From assembly GCA_009731375.1 (NCBI GenBank), contig BJOX01000130.1:390908-421980 (forward strand): a stretch of DNA of 31,073 nucleotides, read 5' to 3'. Source of the stretch: Paulinella micropora. Its lineage: Eukaryota > Cercozoa > Imbricatea > Euglyphida. The notes below the pieces were generated by a model. That model saw only the letters and a list, made by a program, of their open reading frames with translations. It was not told the DNA's origin and made no database searches. Shown one piece after another: positions 1 to 9,200 of the stretch; positions within the stretch are counted from its first letter, which is position 1; every line of letters begins with the position of its first letter. A program made the position numbers and the translations under genes.

Positions 1-765
1 AAAAAAGCGCTCCTCATGACCATCATTCGTTGGTCATTTTGACTGACATGAAGCCCCCGGTGAAGATTCCGTCATGTCGCCGACGTTCCAAGGATTTCAA
101 AGGCAAAATGGTATTCCGCCTTTGCATCGGGATGACAACGTGCCACACTACTGACACGCACTTTATTTTCGCCTATTTGGAGGGGGCAGTGGACAAGGGT
201 GTTAACAGTAACATCACGATGCTTGCCGCTATGATTCACTGGGAGCTATGGCAGGCCAAGACAATGCCTGCCTGGAAACTGAACTTGTACTGGGACGGCG
301 CCGGAGACAACGTGGCATGGCCGATGCTGGGATTCGGCTGTCATGTTGTGGCCAACGACGTGTACGGTGAGTTTCAGAGTAATCGTATGGTCAAGGGGCA
401 CGGCCACGATGGCGATGACCAGGACTTCAGAGTCATGCAAATAGGGTGGAACACGACCTTTCTTACCACCAATCTCGCTCAAGCGCTACTCAAACTCTTG
501 CTGGCCTTCAAAACGAAGAGGGAGCGATACGTGATTATGCTCCTGACTTGTAACTACGACTGGCAAACCCTCTACAGTCCGTGTATGAACAAACACTTCA
601 AGAACTACGCTAGACCCTTGGCCTGGCGCATCCGCAAAACGGAACCCGGCGCTCTGCCGACTGCGGAAGTCAAGACGTGGGGCGCCGCTCAGCCGGAGTG
701 GCATGGGGTCAACGATGACCCGAAGGGGGATCCCATCAAGCTTTTTGTTAATCGCCCCGGTCAGA

Positions 766-800
<35 letters not shown>

Positions 801-1976
801 CTATCATTTTCATCGCGCAACTTGATTTTATACTTGTTTGAACTTTTTCTTGTCTTGCAGCGAGCAATTTGCCTCCAAAGCTGCCCGTTGGTGCTTTTGT
901 CAACCCTCGCTTGAAGAAGGACATTCGCACTCTGGCCAAGTACCAATCTGCACAGGAGAGAGAGTGGGTTGAGGAAATGCTACAGGCCAAAAACCTCACT
1001 CGAATTTACTTTGACGGTGCATATGGCGATGGCGGCCTTCCCGGCCGCCCAGCTCACATGGAGTGTGTCGACGCTACGGGGAAGGTATGGCGAGTTGAGC
1101 TGCGTGTTGTCGACGAACTACCGTCCAATTGGATGGAGTTGCCCCCACAACGAGCGGAAAAAATCCAAGCACTTCACCAGTTGACTCCGGAGGAGCTCCA
1201 GTCCTTGCCCCGTACATACTTTTGCAATGATCGGAACCCGCCGGCTCATCCGCCATGGCGAGGGGCCCGGGAGCTGACAGCCGACGAAAGGCTGGCACAA
1301 GATATTGCTTTCGGAAACACCACTGAGCCATGGAGGAAGGTGTCACTGCTTCTTCAGGAGTGCTCCGACAAGGAGGCTTTTCAGGCTAAGCACATGGTTG
1401 TGAAGGAGCTTAAGCAGTGGCTGCGGCTACACGGTGTGGCAAGCCAAAACGCCGACCGCAAGCAATTCCTCAAGCCGAAGCTAGTCGATCTTGCATGGGA
1501 ACATTTTCAAGTCTGTGCGTGCGGACTGGAGGAGCACGACGATGAGAAAGCGCCTCCCGCGGTCCAGCCAGAACCTGACCCTGAAGGTACTTGTTTTGTG
1601 TCGCTTCCCATAGTATGTAGGATATGATGTCGTAGGGGCAGCCCTTGCAAGCGGAATCGTCCGTGGACGCGGAGGCAATCGCGCGAGGGGACGGCGACGA
1701 GGACGCCGTGCCGCAGGCAGTGGCAGAGGTCGCGCTCAAAAGCGAGCGCAAGGGGCACAAGCAAGTGAACAGCACGTTGCTGGCAGAGGTCGCGCCCACA
1801 AGCGGGCGCGACGACCAAGTGTTCAACACCCTGGTTCCTGGCCCTGGAAATGCCCAACTTGTGGGTTTTTGAACGAAGAAGGAGGCGATGTCTGCGAGCT
1901 CTGTAATTGGCCGGACCCTGTCTCCGGCATGGAGGGTACCACTGACTCCGATGACGACGATGAGCCGTTAGCATAG
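1..1976 (+). CDS. Host gene, 3' part: DUF7869-like domain, SAP-like motif, RanBP2-type zinc finger
   Basis: Three exons, 1-759, 861-1586 and 1636-1976, are joined by GT-AG introns that keep one frame (both phase 1) over about 607 residues. The frame is open to the left edge, so the true start lies outside. Exon 1 has LYWDGAGDN and, about 30 residues on, GHGHDGDDQDF, resembling the D-G-x-x-N and GHTHEDIDQ signatures of DUF7869 (transposase-derived, RNase-H-like) proteins. Exon 2 ends with a SAP-like helix pair (KELKQWLRLHGV to KPKLVDLAW, about 1404-1494). Exon 3 has an Arg/Gly-rich stretch and then WKCPTCGFLN followed by CELC, matching W-x-C-x2-C-x3-N-x6-C-x2-C of RanBP2 zinc fingers. The end is acidic (DSDDDDEPLA) and stops at TAG 1974-1976. 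A nuclear nucleic-acid-binding role is inferred. It could be a domesticated transposase; its specific function is unknown. Confidence 0.72.
760..860 (+). other. Intron 1 of the host gene, with a T28 tract
   Basis: Donor CCCG|GTCAGA and acceptor TTGTCTTGCAG|CG. Removing 101 nt joins frame 0 to frame 2 with no stop. A run of 28 T (768-795) begins eight bases after the donor and could be an antisense poly(A) insertion. The acceptor has a normal pyrimidine-rich stretch. Confidence 0.65.
1587..1635 (+). other. Intron 2 of the host gene (49 nt)
   Basis: Donor GAAG|GTACTT and acceptor GTCGTAG|GGG. Splicing moves the reading into the frame that encodes the Arg/Gly-rich region and the RanBP2 zinc finger. 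Reading through would end at the TGA near 1625-1627 and lose that domain. This is the main support for the intron. Confidence 0.65.
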
Positions 1977-2122
1977 CAGGTCAAACGCTTTTGCAACCAG
2001 GTATTGAACTTGTTTTGCTTTCCTTGTCTTATACATATCATTATGTGCTTGTGCAGTAGACTCAACAGCGCGAGTGCCCCTATCTAGTGATTTGTACTTG
2101 ATCTGACTACCAAAAAAAAACA

Positions 2123-2442
2123 GCCGCTTATGCCGTTTTGTGCCTTCACTTTTTTGTCGGTGCCCAAGTCAAGGCACAAAGTCATTCAATATGACTGTCA
2201 ATGATGAAATTTTAGCTAGTATTTCTAATTTAGTAGTTATATATCAATTGCCTGCCATATTGCGCCGCTTATGCCGCTTTGTGCCTTCACTTTTTTGTCG
2301 GTGCCTTGACTTGGGTTAGCGTTCGCTGTGTGACAGCACGCACGCCCAAGTCAAGTCACAAAGTCATTCTATATGGCTGACAATAAGTGAAATGTCAGGA
2401 AATAATGATAATTTAGTAATTATATCGATTGTTTGCCCTTTT
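2123..2442. repeat. Two tandem copies of a 140-180 bp repeat, one with an extra hairpin
   Basis: Copy 1 (2123-2262) and copy 2 (2264-2442) share a start like GCCGCTTATGCCG, then TGCCTTCACTTTTTTGTCGG, then CAAAGTCATTC and an A/T-rich tail with AATTTAGTA. Copy 2 has about 40 extra bases bounded by CTTGACTTGGG (2305-2315) and its exact reverse complement (2345-2355). At that place copy 1 keeps only a small stem (GTGCC/GGCAC, 2160-2177). This looks like a non-autonomous repeat family with a hairpin gained or lost; the family was not recognised. Confidence 0.6.
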
Positions 2443-2694
2443 ACGCTGATTTTGTAGCAGAGGACGCACAACTATGCTCTGACTTGGGTGTAGTTGTGTA
2501 GTACACTGCTGAGTCAGTGCAAGTCTGCGCCCGTGGCTCCAAGTCCGTAAACATTCTTAGAATGAGATCAGACTGCAATAGTAAATAGTTGCAAACATTA
2601 AAAACATGTTTTCCTGCATCGCCCTTGAATTTGCTATCAAAACCCGCTGATTTGACATGTACGAAAACTCGAAAAATACGTATGTCAGACAGGT

Positions 2695-2883
2695 CCGGAC
2701 CGCCCTCCGGAGTACTGTTGAAGTGAAGTCAAAGTCAGTCTAAATTAATAAAAACATGTTTTAATATCGTTTTAATAAGTTTTCCTAGCATCGGCATCGT
2801 TTCTACACGTATCCTGAGAGTTTTGAAAAAACCAGCCAAAACCTTAGAAAATTTGGGAAAAAATGGGATCCCAAAGTTACGCG
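2695..2883 (-). repeat. Left copy of an inverted flanking repeat
   Basis: Read on the minus strand, this segment resembles 28921-29117 on the plus strand. The best part is an exact 25-nt reverse-complement match, 2743-2767 against 29039-29063. Flanking similarity includes a GGGATCCC/GGTATCCC block, TTTTTC-CAAATTTTC runs and GACTTTGACTTCA. The outer end, near GGAGGGCGGTCCGG, resembles a hAT-type terminal repeat, which is speculative. Confidence 0.5.
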
Positions 2884-2894
2884 ATTCCTTTGTT

Positions 2895-2985
2895 GTATAG
2901 GGGGCCACTTCGGCACACTTTTTCAATACATATCACCCCACCACAGAGACACACCGGCCGGGCCGGACGGGACAAAATGGCAACG
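2895..2985 (+). repeat. Left terminal inverted repeat of element A
   Basis: It begins GTATAGGGGGCCACTTCGG and ends CAAAATGGCAACG. It matches the reverse complement of 21650-21740 over 91 bp with one visible mismatch (CATATCACC here, CATACCACC on the right). The match stops sharply at both ends. TIRs serve as replication origins and integrase substrates in this class. Confidence 0.88.
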
Positions 2986-3285
2986 GACGGGAACAAGTGG
3001 AAACACAAAGTTAAAAAATCATTAAAAATGATACACATAGCCTTGATAACATTTTGCGCAGTCACAGCTGTCAATCTCTGAAAAAAGAAATATAACGGGT
3101 TTTGCGATTTTTCTTTACTTTTTTTGCTAAAGTTTGTGTTAGATAGAAAGAATGAAATAGAACTGATCAGCCAATACTTCAATGCGTCAGCGCGTCGGTT
3201 TTTGACGCATTGACGCACGCGTTTTTGCTCTGGCGTTTGTTTCTGTTTTTTTGTCGCAGCCACATCGTGCCATATAACTTATATA
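2986..3285 (+). promoter_or_regulatory. Subterminal non-coding region with a hairpin
   Basis: No gene is seen. An imperfect hairpin at 3183-3217 has 14-nt arms (TGCGTCAGCGCGTC and GACGCATTGACGCA, 12 of 14 paired) around a seven-base loop. Just before the next start codon is CCATATAACTTATATAATG, an example of the A/T-rich promoter-like motif seen repeatedly in element A. Confidence 0.45.
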
Positions 3286-3767
3286 ATGTCATTAAATCTT
3301 ATTCCAAATAATTTAAAAGATAAAGATATGTGGAAAGAACAGTTTAAAGCAAATAGATGTGGTTTAAAAAAACTAATCGAAATGAAAATAAAGGCAGAGA
3401 AAGAGATAGAAAAAGACGAAGCGATAATTGAGAATATGAAGAAAGAGTTGATGAACAAGAAGGAGAGGAGAGATGCGTTGAAAGAGGCGATAGAAGAAAA
3501 TGAGAAGGAGAGACGAGATAGAAGAAGACTTGATGGAGGATAGACGAAAGAAGTTTTAAAAAAAGAAAGATTGAGAGTGAAATAAGATTAATGAAACATT
3601 GGAAAAAACAGAATAGAGGAATGATAGAGACAGATGAGCTTGATAAGATGGAAAGACTGATTGAAAGAGGAACAACATTCACGGAAGCATGTATGATGAA
3701 GAGATTAGATGAAATAGGTGTAGGAGTAGGGGAGGGTAACAGAAATATGAATAAAGCTTATAGATAA
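3286..3767 (+). pseudogene. Coiled-coil protein, frameshifted (counterpart in B at 26864-27346)
   Basis: The first part is highly charged and heptad-like (KKLIEMKIKAEKEIEKDEA and on) and ends prematurely at 3541-3543. In another frame, 3540-3767 continues with RLMKHWKKQ and ERLIERGTTFTEA, which aligns with FLEKWSEK and NLIEKGDTFDEV at the end of the B protein. At least one indel near 3530 therefore splits the gene. Being first inside the TIR and conserved in both elements suggests a real element gene; its function is unknown. The start follows TTATATA directly. Confidence 0.55.
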
Positions 3768-3809
3768 TTGATTTTTATGTAAAGTCCTGAGCAAGACTTT
3801 AAAATACTT

Positions 3810-3854
3810 CTACACATACATTCATAGTTGTCCCTCCTTTGACTGTATGTGTAG
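3810..3854. promoter_or_regulatory. Perfect 11-bp inverted repeat before the Lys-rich gene
   Basis: CTACACATACA (3810-3820) and TGTATGTGTAG (3844-3854) are exact reverse complements, 23 bases apart. The repeat ends 22 bases before the likely start of the next gene. A second small hairpin (AAGTC/GACTT, 3782-3799) lies just upstream. It may be an operator or an RNA structure; the role is unknown. Confidence 0.45.
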
Positions 3855-3876
3855 GTTGGTTGATACGCTTTTTGTA

Positions 3877-4377
3877 ATGGATGAAGAACTTGCGGCAGGA
3901 CTTCAAGGCTTGGGGCTTGTAGGACAGAAGAAAGGGGCAAAGAAGGGAGGGCGCAAAAAAGGAGCTAAGAAATCACCACAAAAAGTAGTTAGACAAGGAA
4001 CTGTGTATGTTTCATTCAAAAATGATGATGTTCTGACCCCGTACATTACTACCGGGCGCCCTGCTGAGGACGCTAAGAGGTTTCACACTCATGAGGCTGT
4101 TTTAAAAACCTTTAAAAATCCTACCAAAGAGCGCGAGCCTCGAGCTGTCATTTTTTATGACGGGAAATATGAAGTATTTCTTTCTGAGGCTAATGCTTTT
4201 GATATACCAAAAAAGGAAAGAAAGACAGTCAAAACAAACTTGGCCGCTGTGTGGGTTGGAGAAGAAAGCCTTACTACCTTTTTTGATAATGAGGCAAAAG
4301 AAGCTGTTGAGCCTGCTCCTGCCGCTGAAGAAGAAGCTGGGAAGAAGAAGATGAAGAAAACTGATTTATCTAAGTAA
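3877..4377 (+). CDS. Lys-rich protein of unknown function
   Basis: An intact ORF of about 166 residues from ATG 3877; an upstream in-frame ATG at 3847 lies inside the inverted repeat and is less likely. The N-terminus has a strongly basic tract (QKKGAKKGGRKKGAKKSPQK), like a nuclear-localisation or DNA-binding tail. The middle (TVYVSFKNDD to FYDGKYEVFLSEANAF) looks like a small beta-rich domain. The C-terminus is Glu/Ala-rich, then Lys-rich. It converges on the integrase gene with nine bases between stops. It is one of the few mid-sized ORFs without a lesion. The B gene in the same position (26217-26654) is not convincingly similar. Confidence 0.6.
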   Translation: MDEELAAGLQGLGLVGQKKGAKKGGRKKGAKKSPQKVVRQGTVYVSFKNDDVLTPYITTGRPAEDAKRFHTHEAVLKTFKNPTKEREPRAVIFYDGKYEVFLSEANAFDIPKKERKTVKTNLAAVWVGEESLTTFFDNEAKEAVEPAPAAEEEAGKKKMKKTDLSK

Positions 4378-4386
4378 AAAAAATTG

Positions 4387-5390
4387 TCAAACTATAATAT
4401 TCTTTTTCTTAATCCGGACACTACTACGGATATTCTCCGGTTTTATATCTAATGATTTTAATAAGTGGCCTGTCTTTTTTTGTTTAGTTGCTTCCTTTAC
4501 TTTGTCAGCTAGTTGAGGTTTAACTTCGTCCGGTTGTTCTTCCATTTTAGATTTTAATAATTGTTGCGGACTTGCTATTTCATCGGAATTTAAAATCAAC
4601 TTAAAACCTTTCCTGCCTTTAACAGTATATACTTTCTTTGAGTATTGAACATCGCCTTTACTAAAAACAATTCTTTCTAGTTCTTTTCTGACTGTTGAGC
4701 CCTTAGGAAATTTATTAATAAGACCGGCTCTATATATTCTTGATCATTTTTCTTTTTACCCTCATAGACTTCCATAGGTGTAGCTTTTATTGTATTATGA
4801 TATGTATTATTATAATTATCGACAATGTCATAAATGTAAGGAACCCAAATAAAATTATCATTAACTTCCCACATAAAATTTAAATCGTTCCTTATTGTTC
4901 TAATAAATCTATCTACAATACCCATAGTACGGTGATTGCCTACTTCATTTGTCGTATGTTGAATTCCGTTGTCTTTAAAGTATTCAGCAACTTGCCCTTT
5001 GAATTCACTACCGTTGTCGGATGTAATCCTTTTAGGTTTCGGCATTTTCTTTAATCCTTCTAATACTTCACTAGTTGTTTTATTTTTGATCGGTTCAATC
5101 CAACCACGACGAGAATAAACATCAATCATCACTAAACCAAAATTGTCGTTTTTGTTTCCTTTCTTAGCAGCTATTTTTGACATATCCATTAAGTCGACAA
5201 ACACTTGGCTTAATGGCTCAGGCTCAGGAGCTAGTATAGTATTCCATTTTTTAGGTGCTTTAGATTGATGGTGTATTCCAGAAGCCTCTTCAATTTTCTT
5301 TTTTTCAAGTTATCCTTCATCTAGCAGAGACTCCGCCTCCGCACCTCCAGTTTCAGTATTTTGTGTATTTCCTGTATGTTTGCGGTCCAT
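4387..5390 (-). pseudogene. Retroviral-type (rve) integrase of element A, frameshifted
   Basis: Catalyses integration by strand transfer of TIR ends. The start ATG 5390 follows ATAAAATATTAG; the first frame stops at 5314 and the main part (4677-5204) resumes in another frame. The RNase-H-fold core shows VDLMDMSK, then VMIDVYSRRGW, TSDNGSEFKG and MGIVDRFIRTIRNDL. The first two acidic residues are in DLMDM and SDNG; the third position, normally Glu (VERF), is Asp. A second frameshift near 4700 precedes the SH3-like C-terminal part and the Lys-rich tail (4387-4599). The intact protein would be about 330 residues, usual for Polinton integrases. It is syntenic with the B copy at 25216-26178. The palindromic element 5324-5348 lies in its N-terminal coding part. 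Confidence 0.85.
5324..5348 (-). repeat. 25-bp palindromic element, copy 1 (inside integrase gene)
   Basis: Minus strand reads GGAGGTGCGGAGGCGGAGTC and then TCTGC. It matches copies at 11315-11339 and 13028-13052 with at most two differences. Here it is read in the integrase frame as GGAEAESL, just before the first frameshift. Confidence 0.65.
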
Positions 5391-5438
5391 CTAATATTTT
5401 ATAACTAATGCTTTATCCTTATATATTAATCTTTCTTT

Positions 5439-5639
5439 TTATTCTAGTTCAAAAGAATAATTAGAACAAAACTCATAAGTATAAAATCGGTCGAATGTAT
5501 CGTCAATTGCTGTAATCTGCCTGTTAGCTAAACACAGAGTTAATCCACACACATAACAGCTATTGAAGTCATACTCAAAACAATTCTATAGATAGTCCAT
5601 AATGTGTAAACGAACATCACGCGGTAGGTTTTTTATCAT
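5439..5639 (-). pseudogene. Small F-box-like, Cys-containing protein with an in-frame TAG
   Basis: On the minus strand 67 codons read continuously from ATG 5639 to TAA 5439 except for one TAG at 5586-5588. Before it is MIKNLPRDVRLHIMDYL, which resembles the first helix of an F-box (LPxDVxxxIxxYL). After it come CYVCGLTLC (C-x2-C-x3-C) and an aromatic tail ending FELE. It lies between integrase and acidic protein, on the same strand. No counterpart exists between those genes in B. The stop could be a nonsense mutation, or these may be two unrelated short ORFs. Confidence 0.35.
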
Positions 5640-5667
5640 TGCCCGACCAGACTTTTTTGGTGAAGGT

Positions 5668-6187
5668 TCATATATTAAAACTTGAGAAAACTTTAGATGT
5701 ATCATTATTTTCTTTTTTTGGTTTCTCGGGTTGCTGATTGTAAACATCAACTGATATGTTTGATTTCTTACCTTTACCATTCTTCGGCTGAGGCACTTCC
5801 TCTTCTTCCTCAGAGCTTTCGCTGTCCTCGCTTTCTTCTTCCACTTTCTTTTTTACTACTTTCTTCGCCTTCTTCTGCTTTGATTTAAGTTTCATACCCG
5901 CAACCCGGCGCGCAACGATATCAACGAAATTGGGTTCCACTTCCTCATCAGAACTACTTTCCTCAATCTGCTCGCCATCCCTTCCATCTATCATATCTCT
6001 CGCCAACTGCTTCTTAGACACGTGGTCTATCCGCTGTTCCTCTATCATTTCTTTTACATTCTTAGCCTCTTCCTCCGCTAGTAATTCCTTAGCCCTTTCA
6101 ATCTTTCTCTGCCTCGCATACTGCTTTCTTCATTACAGTCGCTTTTTCAAGGTTTTTTATGGCAATCTCTCTATTACCTCTCGGCAT
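5668..6187 (-). pseudogene. Acidic/Lys-rich protein of element A, frameshifted
   Basis: ATG 6185-6187 starts MPRGNREIAIKN; an indel near 6115 moves the frame to 5668-6048. The protein has a charged helical N-terminus, a Ser/Asp/Glu patch (ESSSDEE), a Lys-rich block (KSKQKKAKKVVKKK), a second Ser/Glu patch, then NISVDVYNQQ and a C-terminus with KVF. The intact B relative (24687-25208) has the same order, including ISVNVYNN and EKVF near the end, so these two short motifs are the conserved core. A chaperone, core or DNA-condensing role is possible but not shown. Confidence 0.6.
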
Positions 6188-6253
6188 TCTCGGTTATATA
6201 TCTAACCAAAAAAAAATTTTAATCGGATTAATTATTATCCAAAATATATAATA

Positions 6254-9200
6254 ATGAGTCAATTCAAAAGTTTATTAGGCCTTAATGAGCTAGCCGTTGA
6301 TAGTCTGAACATACTTAACTTAGACTTAACGAACACGAACATAGTGGGCTTAAACACAGACAGAGTACCAGAAGATGCTGACCCTGTAAATCTTTATTAC
6401 ACTGACGGCCGATTCGATGCGAGGCTGTCTACCGAAAGCACGGGAGACATCAAAGAAGGACAAAATTTATACTATACAGAGTAACGAGTAAGGGACAACG
6501 ACGAGGTTAAAGCCTCAACTCAACACCGCTCTAATACGAGTAATCCGCACCAAACCAGTTTATACAATCTCATATATACAAACATATTCGCACAAGCGAG
6601 CGGTCAATACTTGACATACAACGATGTAGAAGGCAAATGCAAGAATACCTACCTCGGATCAATTGACACTCTATCCGATGTAGTCATAACCGCACCAATA
6701 GCCGCCAATATTTATCTCACATACAACACATTCAACTGGGTGAATAAAACATTTCCTATAAGTGTGGACGAATCGGGCAACATTAGTATGCTAGGGACTT
6801 TGAATATTACGGGAGTAAATTTACTAAATACAAAAGATGTAGATACTTGGATAACAGAACATGAGGTGAACAATGATAAAGTGTCCGCGGATGGTAGCAT
6901 CAACACACACAGCGATGTAACGATAACAGGCACACCTTCATCCGATCAATTGCTTATTTATAGCACGGGACAATGGAGAAATGTGGCATCGCCTTTTCTG
7001 AGATTAGATGGGACAGTTAATATGTCGGCGGGATTAAACATGGGAGGGTTTAACATAACAAATGTGGGTACGGTTGACAGCATTGATGTTTCTGCCCTTG
7101 ATGCTGCTGTGGTTAAACTAACAGGGACCAAACAAACCAAACAATCGGAGGAACAAAAACTTTTAACAATCAAATTTCAATGGGAACTAATTTAGTCCCT
7201 ACGTTAGCAGACCATGTGCTTAGCAAAAAATTTGTTGACGATAATTGCGTGAAACTAACAGAAACACAAACAATAGCAAGAGACAAAACTTTTAGTAATG
7301 CCATAACCGCGACACTCGGCATAACATCAAATGACAAAATAACAACAGCAATAAACAAACCGATAATTATTGGTAAGACTTCAAAGTTGACGGGAATAAC
7401 AGGCGGCTTAGAATTATACGGCACAGCATCTAATGCGAACGGCCCACATATACAAGCATATACAAGTACAGACGATTACCCGACATTTCAAGTATTGAAC
7501 TATCTACATGACACTATTTATATATCTTTTGATTGTTATTATGATTTTGTTTTTTGGAATTCTAGTGACCCCGGCTCCTGTTTTCAAATAAGTAAAGAGT
7601 ATGACCAACTCAACTTTAATTACAAAGTAGCAGCAGCAGGCAGTAATATAAATGGCATACAAACTTTTAATGCTTTAACCATCAGCAACACAGGGACTGT
7701 TAAAATATTTAATGATTTACATATGAACAGCAAAAAAATAACAAACTTGGCCGACCCTTCCGTTTCAACAGATGCTGCAACGAGAAATTATGTTGATACT
7801 AATTGTGTGAAACTAACAGGCGACCAAACCATAGGAGGAACTAAAACATTTAGTAATGCTATAACCGCAACACTTGGCATAACATCAAATGACAAAATAA
7901 CAACGGCTTCAGATAAGCCAATAATCATAGGTTCATCAACAAAAGGAATAGGTACAACAGGCGGCTTAGAATTGTATGGGGCTTTTGGTAATAATACTAC
8001 TGGAGCACATAATATGCAAGCGATTACAACGGAAGATATTTATCCTACTTTTCAACTAACTAATTTAGGTCATAATAACATAAATATGACATTCGATGCT
8101 TATTTAGATGCTGGCGGATGGAAATCAAGTACTTCTGGCGCAAATTTCCTTATTAGTAAATGGAATGATAAACTTAGATTTTTGTATGATAGCGGGAAAA
8201 GTGTTGGGACTAGTGTTCCTTGGTCTTTGGCTTTGGAACTTGATACGGCAGGGCTTCTATCTACAAAGGCAATTACGGCGAGTGGAGCGATAACAGCGAA
8301 TGGAGGGCTAAATATGAATAGTCAACATATTACAAATGTAAATCAACTAAATGGAAGGACTGTCTCAACTCTATTTACAGAACACGATGCGAATAAAGCA
8401 AAAGTATCAGCGGATGGGTCAATAGATACACACAGCGATGTAGTAATAACAGGACCAGTAGTAAATGATCAATTATTAACATGCAACGGCACAAACTGGA
8501 TGAATTCCACAAGCTCGTTAGCCTTTCTTGCTTTATCAGGCGGGACGATGACAGGAGATGTAAAATATGGGGCTTCTGCTTTTACTCTATACACAGCCCC
8601 GCAGGCTATGACGAGCAATAATTCTGGGGGTTTGTTGCTACTGATGAATACAACCCCGCTTATTATGCTTTTAATGCTAGTCAGAATGATTATTGGACTA
8701 CGGCTATATATTACAACGACACGACAGGAGTTTATACCAGAACTCCCGCGACAACGAACACATGGGGAGGAACTCCATACACAGGCGAATACATAAAAAT
8801 AGATTTAGGAGCGATATACAAGATAAAAACATATTTATGTGCGGTCTTCGTCTGCGAACTTCATTGAAACTACTCCGAGTATTTGGTATGTTGGAACGAG
8901 TGCTGATAACATTACATATACTTTATGGGATAGCAGGAGCGGGGAGGCTTGGGCAAGTCAAACGACGAAAACATATAACCCCGCTTCAAATGCTACCGCT
9001 AGATATATCATATTTATAGTAAATAAGACAGGGAGCGGGGGAACTTCATTCAGAAGCCAGCCACGTGTAGCAAGTTTGTATTTTGATTATGAGACATTTA
9101 ATTATGATATAACGAATGTTAGAAATATCGCAGGCTACACATTAACAACGAGCGGGGCGATAACAGCAAGTGGTTTAATCACTGCTAGTGCGGGATTAAC

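Larger units (their letters stand above)
1977..2894. other. Host intergenic DNA between host gene and element A
   Basis: No convincing coding region. It holds a pair of tandem direct repeats (2123-2442), a short hairpin (arms CACAACTA and TAGTTGTG, 2467-2498) and, from about 2695, a segment that reappears inverted at 28921-29117. The right end is A/T-rich and runs straight into the left TIR. Confidence 0.6.

Noticed and set aside
2735-3263. Short ORFs across the left TIR and its subterminal region
   Set aside because: They read through TIR and flanking repeat sequence, have no family features and differ from the right TIR reading.
8108-9019. Extra ORFs 8108-8293 and 8693-9019 inside the fibre gene
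   Set aside because: Other frames of the same region give the discoidin-like and repeat motifs; these are shadows.
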